Shown here: in pieces, positions 1-7,248 of the stretch
How the letters are laid out: each line of letters begins with the position of its first letter
Numbering within the stretch: the stretch's first letter is position 1
Assembly: GCF_029893805.1 (NCBI RefSeq)
Contig: NZ_JARXYP010000002.1
Span: forward strand, 8,060,001-8,124,000
Origin: Streptomyces sp. SAI-135
GTDB taxonomy: Bacteria; Actinomycetota; Actinomycetes; Streptomycetales; Streptomycetaceae
DNA: 64,000 nt
Direction of reading: 5' to 3'
Notes under the pieces: model-generated
What the model was told of the DNA's origin: nothing
Database searches by the model: none
Seen by the model: the letters and a program-made list of their open reading frames with translations, nothing else
Translations under genes and position numbers: made by a program

Positions 1-2
1 TG

Positions 3-488
3 CGCGCCGAGCACGTCGCGCGTAACACGTGGCACACGCGACTCGCGGAGGCGGAGTCCTGGCAGCGGCGCGGCCTGCTCCTCACGGGCGAGGAGTCTCT
101 CGGCACGACGGCGCCGAGGTCTCCCGCGGAACTCGAGGTCACCTGGACGTCGACCATGGGGGTACGCCATCCCCGTACCGCCTCGTGCGCCGTGCCGGAG
201 CCCGACCCGGACGAACCGGCGCCCGCGAACACCGCGCTGTTCCACGCGGAGGGCGCCTACGCGAGCGCGGTGCGCGCGGCCGCCGAGTACGCGGCCGCCG
301 GTGCCGCGGCCCGTGCCGTGGGCGACGAACTGCTCAGCACCCGGCGGCGGGTGCGGGCGCTGCGGCGGCACTGGATTCCGCGGCTGGAGACGGCGCTCGC
401 CCGTGTCGAGGCGGGCCTGGAACAGAACGAGCACGAGGACGCGGTCCGCAGGAAGTGGGTGGCGGACTTCTCGGCGCGGGACAGCTGA
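3..488 (+). CDS. V-type ATP synthase subunit D, 3' part
   Basis: The reading frame is open from the first bases of the window to the stop at 488, so this is the C-terminal about 161 residues of a longer protein. The end carries the typical subunit D pattern of a helical, Arg-rich coil: RRRVRALRRHWIPRLE followed by a Glu/Asn/Arg-rich tail (QNEHEDAVRRKW). In V/A-type ATPases, subunit D is the central rotor stalk. The frame is intact upstream of the first ATG at 156, so that ATG is internal. No dormancy-type box lies inside it. It marks the left edge of the island. The assignment rests on the coiled C-terminal motif only. Confidence 0.72.
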   Translation, partial: RAEHVARNTWHTRLAEAESWQRRGLLLTGEESLGTTAPRSPAELEVTWTSTMGVRHPRTASCAVPEPDPDEPAPANTALFHAEGAYASAVRAAAEYAAAGAAARAVGDELLSTRRRVRALRRHWIPRLETALARVEAGLEQNEHEDAVRRKWVADFSARDS

Positions 489-660
489 CGCCACTGCGGG
501 GTGGTCGCTGTCCTCGGCCGGAGCAGCACAGGGCGGGAAGGGCTCATCCGCTTCTCGCGGATCCTGATTGCGCGGTGCGCACCCCGAAGGCGCTTCCCCG
601 CGTCTCCCGGCGAGCCCTTCCCGCCACGTCCAGCACACCACTTCGGCCGCTCGTCCACCA

Positions 661-674
661 GGGCCGACCGGTCC
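661..674. promoter_or_regulatory. DevR-like box, isolated
   Basis: GGGCCGACCGGTCC, one mismatch to the consensus GGGCCGNNCGGCCC. No recognised gene starts downstream of it on either strand. It may be left over from a lost gene. Confidence 0.4.
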
Positions 675-706
675 CCATTTCGTGGGGCCGCGGGGCCACC
701 TGGGCG

Positions 707-802
707 TCAGTAGGGGAGGGGACGCCCCGAGGGCGTGCGCAGGTCCTGGGGCTCCGGTCGGCGCGGAGTGCGGGGAAGCCTGGTCTGCTGTATCCGCCTC
801 AT
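707..802 (-). CDS. Possible 31-residue small protein
   Basis: A minus-strand ATG at 802 is preceded by GAGGAGG with 8-base spacing and runs to a stop at 707. The product would be a short, very Arg/Pro-rich peptide (MRRIQQTRLPRTPRRPEP then a short tail). No family is recognised. The paired boxes at 919-954 lie upstream in the right direction, about 117 bp from the start. That is the only reason to take it seriously. It could equally be a leader or an accidental ORF. Confidence 0.22.
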   Translation of the reverse strand: MRRIQQTRLPRTPRRPEPQDLRTPSGRPLPY

Positions 803-918
803 GATCGCCGCCTCCTCGGACTCGGTGCGCGGTGCTCCGCTCGAATCCGGAGCAGCGTGCGCCAAGAAGTCTTCTCCGCGCCCGCTTCCCCCGCATGAGG
901 CCGAAGACCCCGGATCAC

Positions 919-954
919 GGGTCGGGCGGCCCTGCCGTGCGGGCCGACCGGCCC
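919..954. promoter_or_regulatory. Paired DevR-like boxes
   Basis: GGGTCGGGCGGCCC (919-932, one mismatch) and GGGCCGACCGGCCC (941-954, perfect) are spaced 22 bp. They point either to the small minus-strand ORF at 707-802 or to a plus-strand transcript that would run antisense through the 3' end of the response regulator gene. Confidence 0.55.
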
Positions 955-984
955 TCTCCTGCCCGCGTTCGCAGGTGCGCCCTG

Positions 985-1686
985 TCAGTGCGCGGGCCGG
1001 TCGTCCCTCTCCGGCTGGTCCAGGTGGGAGGCGAGGACGGCGGCCTGGACGCGGCGCTGGACACCGAGTTTGGCCAGGAGGCGGGAGATGTGGTTCTTGA
1101 CGGTCTTCTCGGAGAGGTAGAGGCGCTTGCCGATCTCTCGGTTGGTGAGACCGTCGCCGATCAGGCCGAGGATCTCGCGTTCGCGAGGTGACAGGGCCGC
1201 GATCTCGGGGGCGGTCTGCGGTGCCTGAGCGGGTTCGGTGCGCAGGGAGCGCATCAGGCGTGCGGTGGTCGCGGGGTCCAGCAGGGACTGGCCGGAGGCG
1301 ACCGTGCGGACCGCCGAGACCAGGTCGGAGCCCCGGATCTGCTTGAGGACATAGCCCGAGGCCCCGGCCATGATGGCGTCGAGGAGGGCGTCCTCGTCGT
1401 CGAACGAGGTCAGCATCAGACAGGCCAGCTCCGGCATCTGGCTGCGCAGTTCGCGGCAGACGGTGATGCCGTCGCCGTCGGGCAGGCGGACGTCGAGCAC
1501 GGCCACGTGCGGGCGTACGGCGGGCGCGCGCAGGAGGGCGTGTCGGGTGTCGGCGGCGTCGCCGACCACGCTGATGTCGTCCTCGGCGTCCAGCAGATCG
1601 GCCACACCACGGCGTACGACCTCGTGGTCGTCCAGCAGGAAGACCCGGATCGGATCCTGAGCGCTGAAGGTACGTACGTCTGTCAT
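985..1686 (-). CDS. DevR/DosR-type response regulator
   Basis: A 233-residue NarL/FixJ-family regulator. The receiver domain (about 13-130) has the acidic pair D19/D20, phosphoacceptor D65 (VLDVRLPDGDG), T93 and K115. The LuxR-type HTH (about 165-222) contains LSPREREIL and the recognition segment YLSEKTVKNHISRLLAKLG, which closely resembles mycobacterial DosR. The start at 1686 was chosen because GAGGGAG precedes it; the longer frame up to 1770 has no such site. In DosR systems a heme kinase phosphorylates this protein and it activates hypoxia genes by binding inverted repeats. Such repeats fill this window and one lies upstream of this gene. Its likely kinase (7249-8973) is not adjacent. 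Functionally it is comparable to S. coelicolor OsdR. Confidence 0.92.
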   Translation of the reverse strand: MTDVRTFSAQDPIRVFLLDDHEVVRRGVADLLDAEDDISVVGDAADTRHALLRAPAVRPHVAVLDVRLPDGDGITVCRELRSQMPELACLMLTSFDDEDALLDAIMAGASGYVLKQIRGSDLVSAVRTVASGQSLLDPATTARLMRSLRTEPAQAPQTAPEIAALSPREREILGLIGDGLTNREIGKRLYLSEKTVKNHISRLLAKLGVQRRVQAAVLASHLDQPERDDRPAH

Positions 1687-1719
1687 CTGGACTCCCTCGC
1701 TCCCGTGAGCCGCAGCGGT

Positions 1720-1768
1720 GGGCCGCCTGCCCCCGCCGTCATCGCGCCGGACCCGGTCCGAAGGGACC
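1720..1768. promoter_or_regulatory. DevR-like boxes upstream of the regulator gene
   Basis: GGTCCGAAGGGACC (1755-1768) has perfect GGTCC/GGACC arms, and a weaker GGGCCGCCTGCCCC lies at 1720-1733. They are 69 and 34 bp before the regulator start, which suggests autoregulation. The distal box sits inside the 3' end of the SHOCT-like gene. Confidence 0.5.
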
Positions 1769-2119
1769 ACCCGGTTTCGTACGCACGTCCAGTGTGCCCG
1801 TCAGAGAGCGTGCAGCACGCGCGAGGCGCACCACGAAGGGGCGGGGTGCCGGCCTCGGACGCTCTGCGCTAAGGGCCTGCCCCGGACGCCGTCGGCGGAC
1901 CGGGCGGCGGCCCTCCGCGAGTTCGCACATCCGCGCCCGGTAGGCGGCGGCGTCGATCCGGCCGTGCAGCCGCTGTGCCACCAGCCGCTTCTCCGTCGCC
2001 CCCGGCCCGCGTCCACGTCGCAGCCGTGAGGTCCCGTGGCGGGACGCGCACAAGCGGGCGGTGTCGTACAACGCGCCCGCGAGGATCAACAGGTGCAGGA
2101 ATGCGGCCAGGACGACCAT
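1739..2119 (-). CDS. Small membrane protein with SHOCT-like segment
   Basis: About 126 residues. The N-terminus is one membrane helix (MVVLAAFLHLLILAGALY). It is followed by an Arg-rich linker and a segment ATEKRLVAQRLHGRIDAAAYRARM, which fits the short SHOCT pattern (xxRLxxGxIxxxEYxxR) usually found at the C-terminus of small bacterial membrane proteins. About 55 further Pro/Arg-rich residues follow, which is unusual; the true end may have been lost by frameshift, since this tail overlaps the regulator's promoter box. The start at 2119 is preferred because the helix follows directly. It lies 52 bp upstream of the regulator on the same strand. Function unknown. Confidence 0.55.
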   Translation of the reverse strand: MVVLAAFLHLLILAGALYDTARLCASRHGTSRLRRGRGPGATEKRLVAQRLHGRIDAAAYRARMCELAEGRRPVRRRRPGQALSAERPRPAPRPFVVRLARAARSLTGTLDVRTKPGGPFGPGPAR

Positions 2120-2178
2120 GGCAACCGCCCTACGGGATGCGGCGCCGCACGCCACGGCGCGCTCACCGTCAGCCTCCA

Positions 2179-2214
2179 AGACCTGCCGGGCCTTGGGCAG
2201 AGGCCGACCGGGCC
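2179..2214. promoter_or_regulatory. DevR-like boxes before the SHOCT-like gene
   Basis: AGGCCGACCGGGCC (2201-2214, two mismatches) and the weaker AGACCTGCCGGGCC (2179-2192) are 22 bp apart. The proximal box ends 60 bp before the start codon at 2119, the same geometry as at stronger promoters in the window. Confidence 0.42.
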
Positions 2215-2276
2215 CACCGCCGGGCCGGGAGGCTCTCGACTTCGCCGCGAAGAGCGCACTCGCCCGTGAGCAGTGC

Positions 2277-2840
2277 TCAACCGGTCCGATGTCCCCAGCG
2301 GGGGCCGATCAGGTCCCACTCCTCGCCCCACCGGTCCAGGCGGCGACGGTCCAGTCCCCGGCGCACGACGCTCCCCGCTCCCCACACGACGCCCGAGAGC
2401 GCGAAGGCGGACGCCGCCCCCAGCAGCGCGGACTCCACGGACGCCTCGGTCCGGCTCGGCGGTGCGGTGGCCAGGCCGCCCTGGGGGCCGGTCCACACCC
2501 CGACCTCGGCTCCGGCCCGCAGACCCGATTCCACGAGGGCCTTGTCCTTGTGCACGGACCCGTCCGGTGCCGTCCAGCGGACCGCGGCCAGGACGCGGTA
2601 GCTGTGGGCGGTGGCCCGCGGGGTGTCGGACAGGAGCACGGCCCTGACCGCAGTCCGTTCGGCGCGCTGCCGCGCGAAGACCTCGTCCGCCGCCTGAGCC
2701 GTCAGGACACCGGCGACCGTGCCGCCCACGGCGACGAGTACCCAGACGGCCAGCACGAGCCACGCCTCCAGCACGTCGTCGTGCCGCCGCAGCGGGTTGC
2801 CGCGCCACCGCCACAGCCACTTGCTCGTACGCCCGGCCAT
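2277..2840 (-). CDS. Rv1733c-like two-helix membrane protein
   Basis: 187 residues with the layout of the Rv1733c family: a basic N-terminus with WRWRGNPLRR, a first membrane helix (about 27-50), a soluble central part containing VRWTAPDGS, a second helix (about 140-160) and a basic C-terminal tail (RRLDRWGEEW). Rv1733c is a DosR-regulon membrane antigen of unknown biochemical role. A second copy with the same NPLRR and VRWTAPDGS motifs is at 20999-21586. The start at 2840 is preceded by an AGAGGTG stretch. It is transcribed away from the nitroreductase at 3141, with a box-rich region between them. Confidence 0.75.
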   Translation of the reverse strand: MAGRTSKWLWRWRGNPLRRHDDVLEAWLVLAVWVLVAVGGTVAGVLTAQAADEVFARQRAERTAVRAVLLSDTPRATAHSYRVLAAVRWTAPDGSVHKDKALVESGLRAGAEVGVWTGPQGGLATAPPSRTEASVESALLGAASAFALSGVVWGAGSVVRRGLDRRRLDRWGEEWDLIGPRWGHRTG

Positions 2841-3140
2841 GGGTCCGCACCTCTTTCCCCATCGTCACTGTCGTCCTTCAGGAAGGTGACAGCCGGTGAC
2901 CGTGTCCGGCAGGGGCCGGTCAGGGGTCGTCACAGGGGCCGTCGGGGTCACGTCGCGCGTCCGGCAGGGCCGTTCGGCCCGGTCCAGGTCGGCGGGCCGG
3001 CCGTCCCGGCCTGCCGGGCGCTTATGCGGTACCCCGGTCGGCCTCGGGCGAGGGACCATCGACCCCCTCACCGCGCCCCGCCTGCTGCCCCACCCTCGAA
3101 GCACAGGACTCGTCCGACGCTCGTGCGGGAGGAGGGCATC
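2841..3140. promoter_or_regulatory. Divergent promoter region with several DevR-like boxes
   Basis: The 300 bases between divergent genes hold no ORF of note. They contain GGGCCGTTCGGCCC (2967-2980, perfect), GGGCCGGCCGTCCC (2994-3007), GGGACCATCGACCC (3052-3065) with a half-conserved partner ACCCCGGTCGGCCT exactly 21 bp before it (3031-3044), and a left half-site GGGCCGGTCAGGGG (2913-2926). The 3031/3052 pair ends 76 bp before the nitroreductase start. Confidence 0.65.
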
Positions 3141-4139
3141 ATGCGCATCGCATCTCTCGACGCCACGACCCTGGAGGCCTGTCTGTCGGCCGCCGTGGCG
3201 GCGCCTTCGTTCTTCAACAGCCAGCCCTGGCGCTATCGGCTGGACCCGGACACGGTCACCCTGGAGGTGCGCGCCGCCCCGGAACGGAGCCTGCGCCACG
3301 CCGACCCCGTCGGCCGAGCCCTGCACCTGTCGGTGGGCGCGTCCGTCTTCAACCTCCGGGTCGCCGCACTCCACTTCGGCTGGTCACCCGTGGTACGCCT
3401 GCTGCCCAGGCCCGAGGACCCCGGTCTGCTCGCGATGGTCCGCATGACGGCCCCCGTCCACCGCAACGCCGGGAAGTTCCGCGCCGACCTCTATCCGGCC
3501 GTCTGGCGCAGGCACAGCAGCCGTATGCCCTTCTCCGACCGTCCGGTCCCCTCGGCGGTCCGCGCCGAGCTCGCCGAGGCCGCGCACACGGAGGGTGCCC
3601 TGCTCACCTTCCCCGAGCACACCGAGACGGTCCGTCTTCTGCGGGTGGCCGCCGAGGCCGAGCACCGCAGCCGTACCGACACGGAGCGCGGCATGGAGAG
3701 CCGCCGCTGGCTGCACCCGGACGAGGACGCGGCCGCCGACATAGGTCTGCCGGCGGCGGCACTCGGACCGCAGGACGCGCGCGAGCAGATCCCGATGCGG
3801 GACTTCACCGCGCAGCGGCATCCCGAACGGCTGCCCGCCCAGGCCTTCGAGACCACCCCGGTCATCGCTCTGCTCACGACCGAACACGACCGGCGCACCG
3901 ACTGGCTGCGTGCCGGAGAGTCGCTCGAACACGTGCTGCTGGTGGCCACGGCGAACGGCCTGTGCGCGTCCCTGCTGCACCAGCCCATGGAATGGCCCGA
4001 CCTGCGCCTGGATCTCAACCCCGCGCCCGACCACACCGGCCATGCCCAGATGCTGATCCGCCTCGGCTACGGCCCCCAGGGCCCCGCCACTCCACGGCGG
4101 GCACCGCACCTGGTGTCGGAACCGTGGACGACACCGTGA
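3141..4139 (+). CDS. Acg-type nitroreductase-fold protein
   Basis: 332 residues. The N-terminal region has the Acg/Rv3131 signature AAPSFFNSQPWRY (around residues 23-35), and the protein is far longer than a simple one-domain nitroreductase, as expected for the internally duplicated Acg family (Rv2032, Rv3131) of the DosR regulon. Those proteins bind FMN and are thought to sequester or turn over flavin rather than reduce nitro compounds. The start ATG at 3141 follows GGGAGGAGGG. It is followed 31 bp later by a Usp gene, probably co-transcribed. A second member is at 49123-50112. Confidence 0.85.
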   Translation: MRIASLDATTLEACLSAAVAAPSFFNSQPWRYRLDPDTVTLEVRAAPERSLRHADPVGRALHLSVGASVFNLRVAALHFGWSPVVRLLPRPEDPGLLAMVRMTAPVHRNAGKFRADLYPAVWRRHSSRMPFSDRPVPSAVRAELAEAAHTEGALLTFPEHTETVRLLRVAAEAEHRSRTDTERGMESRRWLHPDEDAAADIGLPAAALGPQDAREQIPMRDFTAQRHPERLPAQAFETTPVIALLTTEHDRRTDWLRAGESLEHVLLVATANGLCASLLHQPMEWPDLRLDLNPAPDHTGHAQMLIRLGYGPQGPATPRRAPHLVSEPWTTP

Positions 4140-4170
4140 TGATGCCGACGACGACTTGGGAGGAAGCTTC

Positions 4171-5052
4171 ATGCCCGGCATCGTCATGGTCGGCCTGGAC
4201 GGTTCACCCGAGAGCGTCGCCGCCGCGCAGTGGGCGGCCGACGACGCCCTCTCCCGTGCGGCCCCGCTGTGTCTCGTGCACGCCGGGGACCAACCGCCTT
4301 ACGACTACGTGCCGTTCGCGGGTGAAGCCGTCGCGCCGCCCGACGCGGACCGCGCCGCCCACATGCTGCGCGAGATCGCGGCAGTCCTCGCGTACCGCCG
4401 GCCCGGCCTGCACCTCACGACGGCCCGGCTCTCCGGCCGGCCCGCGGCTGCGCTGACCGAGGCCGCCCGCGGGGCGGAGCTGCTGGTCCTCGGGTCGCGG
4501 GGCCTCGGCCGGGCCGCCGGGTACCTGCTCGGCTCCGTGGCGTCGGCCGTGCTGGCGCGTGCCGAGCGGCCGGTCGTCCTCGTCCGGGCCACTGCGGGAC
4601 AACGGCCGCACCCTGGGGGGACCGCGGCCCCGCCCGGCCCGCGCCGAGACGTGGTCCTCGGCCTCGACCTGCGCGACCGCCCCGCCGAAACGGTTCTGGA
4701 GTTCGCCTTCGACATGGCCGCTCGCCGTCGGACCGGCCTGAGAGTGCTCCACGGCTGGAGCTCGTCCGGCGCGCCGGACGACGGGGGCCGTCAGATGCCG
4801 CAGACCGGAGCGGGCGAGGCGCTCGCCGACGCGCTGTGGCCCTGGCGGGAGAAGTTCCCCCGGGTCGAGGTGGCCGTGGAGACCGTGGTCGGCACCGCCG
4901 GGTCCCACCTGGTGGACGCCTCCCGGGAGGCGGTGCTCGTCGTTGTCGGCCGCAGGCGCCGGCCCGCGCTGCTCGGCCCGCACATCGGCCCGGTGACCCA
5001 CCAGGTGCTCCGTGCGGCGCTCTCACCGGTGGCTGTCGTGACCCACGACTGA
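4171..5052 (+). CDS. Universal stress protein, tandem Usp domains
   Basis: 293 residues with two Usp domains. The first opens IVMVGLDGSPES and contains the ATP-binding type G-x2-G-x9-G(S/T) segment VLGSRGLGRAAGYLLGSVAS. The second starts at DVVLGLDL and ends VTHQVLRAALSPVAVVTHD. Tandem Usp proteins of this type (e.g. Rv2623) bind ATP and are linked to growth arrest. The start ATG at 4171 follows GGGAGG with 7-base spacing; the upstream Met at 4156 has none. It is downstream of the nitroreductase with no box of its own, so it is likely in the same operon. One of nine Usp genes in the window. Confidence 0.9.
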   Translation: MPGIVMVGLDGSPESVAAAQWAADDALSRAAPLCLVHAGDQPPYDYVPFAGEAVAPPDADRAAHMLREIAAVLAYRRPGLHLTTARLSGRPAAALTEAARGAELLVLGSRGLGRAAGYLLGSVASAVLARAERPVVLVRATAGQRPHPGGTAAPPGPRRDVVLGLDLRDRPAETVLEFAFDMAARRRTGLRVLHGWSSSGAPDDGGRQMPQTGAGEALADALWPWREKFPRVEVAVETVVGTAGSHLVDASREAVLVVVGRRRRPALLGPHIGPVTHQVLRAALSPVAVVTHD

Positions 5053-5089
5053 CCCGCACACCGAGCACATGACCGCAGCCGGCGACGGA

Positions 5090-5542
5090 TCAGCTGTCGA
5101 CCGGGGTCAGGCGGATGCCCGTGACCAGATCCGGCCGGATACGCACCGCGTAGTCCATGGTCTGCTCCACCCAGGGCCGAAGCAGCGCCCGGAACCGGTC
5201 CAGCTCGTCCGGGTCGGTGACCAGGTGGGCGTAGCCCGTGACCACCACGCTCCAGCCGAGGTGCGTGTCCGGGTCGATGGCGTCGGCCTCGTACACCACG
5301 ACGACCCCGGGGTCCTCCGCCCGCCGGGCGTGTGACGTCAGGGCCGCGCCGGCCTGGGTCCGGATCACGATGTCCCCGTCGACCAGGACGTGGTTGACGG
5401 GGCGGATCGCCGGCAGCGCGTGCTGGGTGAAACCGATCCGCCCGAAGGAGACGCCGCCCAGGAGCCGCAGTGCCTCGACGCTGCCGAGCCCGATGGTTCG
5501 GCGGGGTTCGGCCTGGCCGGGCTGGGCGTTGCCGGAACTCAT
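5090..5542 (-). CDS. Pyridoxamine 5'-phosphate oxidase-fold protein
   Basis: About 150 residues. The PNPOx-like split-barrel pattern is clear: GRIGFTQHALPAIRPVNHVLVDGDIVIRT near the N-terminus, then SVVVTGYAHLVTDPDEL and a C-terminal IRLTPV strand. This family binds FMN or F420. Rv0080, a DosR-regulon gene, belongs to the same fold family. The start at 5542 is the most reasonable Met at the domain boundary, although its ribosome site is weak. It is convergent with the Usp gene, 37 bp away. A perfect box lies 83 bp upstream. Confidence 0.75.
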   Translation of the reverse strand: MSSGNAQPGQAEPRRTIGLGSVEALRLLGGVSFGRIGFTQHALPAIRPVNHVLVDGDIVIRTQAGAALTSHARRAEDPGVVVVYEADAIDPDTHLGWSVVVTGYAHLVTDPDELDRFRALLRPWVEQTMDYAVRIRPDLVTGIRLTPVDS

Positions 5543-5624
5543 GAAGGATTCCGTGGTGGTGTACGGGGAGCGTGCGTCTGTTCCATGGTCAGAACATTGG
5601 AGCCGGTCGAGGCCGACGGCGACA

Positions 5625-5660
5625 GGGCCGGTCGGCCCTGATCCGGTGCCCGCCCGGCCC
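5625..5660. promoter_or_regulatory. DevR-like boxes before the PPOX gene
   Basis: GGGCCGGTCGGCCC (5625-5638) matches the consensus fully. A second, TGCCCGCCCGGCCC (5647-5660), is 22 bp further upstream with two mismatches. The proximal box is 83 bp before the start at 5542. Confidence 0.62.
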
Positions 5661-5997
5661 TCCGTTCCGGGCCGGCCGAGCGCGTACGCCGACCGGCCGG
5701 TCATGACGCCGGGTGCCACCCGAGAAGCCCCTCGCCCCGTCAGCCCTGCTGTTCGTCCGCCGGGCCGCCCCGCCACGGAGGCGGGTCGGCGCTCCCGCGG
5801 GAGGCGTCCTGGCGGTGCGTCATGCACTCCCCAGTCGGCCGCGCAGCCGGTCGGTGAGCTCGACAGCGCGTCAGGTGATCTCCTGCTCGTCCACGTCGCC
5901 CTCGGCCCGCACCCCGACAGGCTCCGCGACGGGGCCGACGGCCCCGGTGCCCTTGGAGGCTCTCCGGTCAGGATCTTGAGGTCCGGCGGACCCCGTG

Positions 5998-6011
5998 GGG
6001 CCGGACGTCCC
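5998..6011. promoter_or_regulatory. DevR-like box before GAPDH
   Basis: GGGCCGGACGTCCC, one mismatch, 90 bp before the GAPDH start. A GGTCC/GGACC palindrome at 5980-5992 may be the second half of the usual pair. Confidence 0.52.
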
Positions 6012-6100
6012 CCGGTGCACCCCGTACGGCCCAAGCCCTGCCGCGATCGGCCGCAGGAGACTGGCGGGGAAACGGACACCGACCGGGGAGGACGACGAAC

Positions 6101-7129
6101 ATGAGCGTGCGCGTGGGAATCAACGGCTTCGGCCGTATCGGACGCAACTACCTGCGTCTGGTGCTGGAGCGCGCGGAGAAGGAAACCGGCACACCGGTCG
6201 AGGTCGTGGCGGTCAACGACATCACCTCGCCGGCCGCACTGGCCCATCTGCTGGCCTACGACTCGACGTACGGCCGCCTCGGCCGCCCCGTCGAGCACGA
6301 CGACGACTCCATCACCGTCGACGGACACCGCATCGCGGTCACGGCCGAGCGCGATCCGGCCGCGCTGGCCTGGGGCGACCTCGGTGTCGACATAGTGATC
6401 GAGTCCACGGGCCGCTTCCGGACCCGTGAGCAGGCCGGAGCGCATCTGAAGGGCGGAGCGCGCAAGGTGCTGCTGTCCGTGCCGGGCAAGGGCGTCGACG
6501 CCACGCTGGTGATGGGCGTCAACGAGGGAACGTACGACCCCGAGCGCGACCACGTGGTCTCCAACGCCTCCTGCACCACCAACTGCGTGGCCCCCATGGT
6601 CAAGGTGCTCGACGAGCACTTCGGCCTGGTCAAGGGGCTGATGACGACCATCCACGGCTACACCAACGACCAGGTCGTCCTGGACGGCCCGCACAAGGAC
6701 CTGCGGCGCGGCCGCAGTGCCGCCGTCAACATCATCCCCACGTCCACCGGGGCCGCCCGGGCGGTCGGCCTGGTGCTGCCGGAGCTCGCGGGCACTCTGG
6801 ACGGGATCGCCGTGCGGGTCCCCGTCGAGGACGGGTCGCTGACCGACCTGAGCGTGGTGCTGGAACGCCCGGTGACCGTGGACGAGGTCAACGCCGCCTT
6901 CCGGGAGGCCGCCGACGGTCCGCTGAAGGGCGTGCTGCGGGTCTCCGACGCCCCCATCGTCTCGCGGGACGTCGTGGGCGACCCGGCCTCGTGCGTCTTC
7001 GACGCCCCTCTGACCCAGGCGCACGGAGAACTCGTCAAGGTCTTCGGCTGGTACGACAATGAGTGGGGCTACACCAACCGGCTCCTCGATCTGACGCAGT
7101 TCGTCGCCGCGCGGCTGCCGCGCGGCTGA
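6101..7129 (+). CDS. gap: Glyceraldehyde-3-phosphate dehydrogenase, type I
   Basis: 342 residues, full length. The N-terminal GINGFGRIGRNYLR is the NAD-binding loop, D40 in VVAVNDI suits NAD over NADP, SNASCTTNC holds the catalytic C158, and H185 (TTIHGYTNDQ) is the base. The C-terminus has WYDNEWGYTNR. It oxidises glyceraldehyde-3-phosphate in glycolysis. The start ATG follows GGGGAGGACGACGAAC. Its presence within the island, behind its own box and just before the sensor kinase gene, suggests a stress-induced copy separate from a housekeeping gap gene, which should be elsewhere in the genome. Confidence 0.95.
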   Translation: MSVRVGINGFGRIGRNYLRLVLERAEKETGTPVEVVAVNDITSPAALAHLLAYDSTYGRLGRPVEHDDDSITVDGHRIAVTAERDPAALAWGDLGVDIVIESTGRFRTREQAGAHLKGGARKVLLSVPGKGVDATLVMGVNEGTYDPERDHVVSNASCTTNCVAPMVKVLDEHFGLVKGLMTTIHGYTNDQVVLDGPHKDLRRGRSAAVNIIPTSTGAARAVGLVLPELAGTLDGIAVRVPVEDGSLTDLSVVLERPVTVDEVNAAFREAADGPLKGVLRVSDAPIVSRDVVGDPASCVFDAPLTQAHGELVKVFGWYDNEWGYTNRLLDLTQFVAARLPRG

Positions 7130-7248
7130 CCGACGGGGCCACCCGGGCGACACCCGGCCACCTGCCCCTGTATCGCCCGGTGCCCGGGACCATTACCTTG
7201 GCATTTGACGGCACGGGGGGCCGGCGCAGGGGATCTGGAGGTTCGCAG

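Larger units (their letters stand above)
489..984. other. Gene-poor gap with three regulatory boxes
   Basis: This 496-base gap lies between two convergent genes. No family could be recognised in any frame. It holds three copies of the island's 14-bp palindrome (661-674, 919-932, 941-954) and one short minus-strand ORF with a good ribosome site (707-802). The last two boxes are spaced 22 bp apart, as in the real promoters elsewhere, so a transcript probably starts here. Confidence 0.6.
5543..6100. other. Intergenic region between PPOX and GAPDH genes
   Basis: 558 bases without a convincing gene. Short minus-strand stretches look weakly protein-like (for example a peptide ending VDEQEIT near 5875-5940 and another ending RLRGRLGSA near 5830) but are separated by stops and frameshifts. 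They may be remains of a lost gene. The stretch holds promoter boxes for both flanking genes and a 15-base GGGGCCGACGGCCCC palindrome at 5931-5945 whose spacing differs from the main motif. Confidence 0.5.

Noticed and set aside
1739..1790. Coding tail of the SHOCT-like gene as a real domain
   Set aside because: The last about 55 residues are Pro/Arg-rich and overlap the regulator's promoter box. They are kept in the frame but not treated as a domain.
5931..5945. GGGGCCGACGGCCCC palindrome
   Set aside because: It has a one-base centre, so the half-sites have the wrong spacing for the 14-bp motif. Mentioned only as content of the gap.
7186..7199. GGGACCATTACCTT before the sensor kinase
   Set aside because: Only the left half matches the box and no partner is found 20-22 bp away. 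It was not listed as a site.
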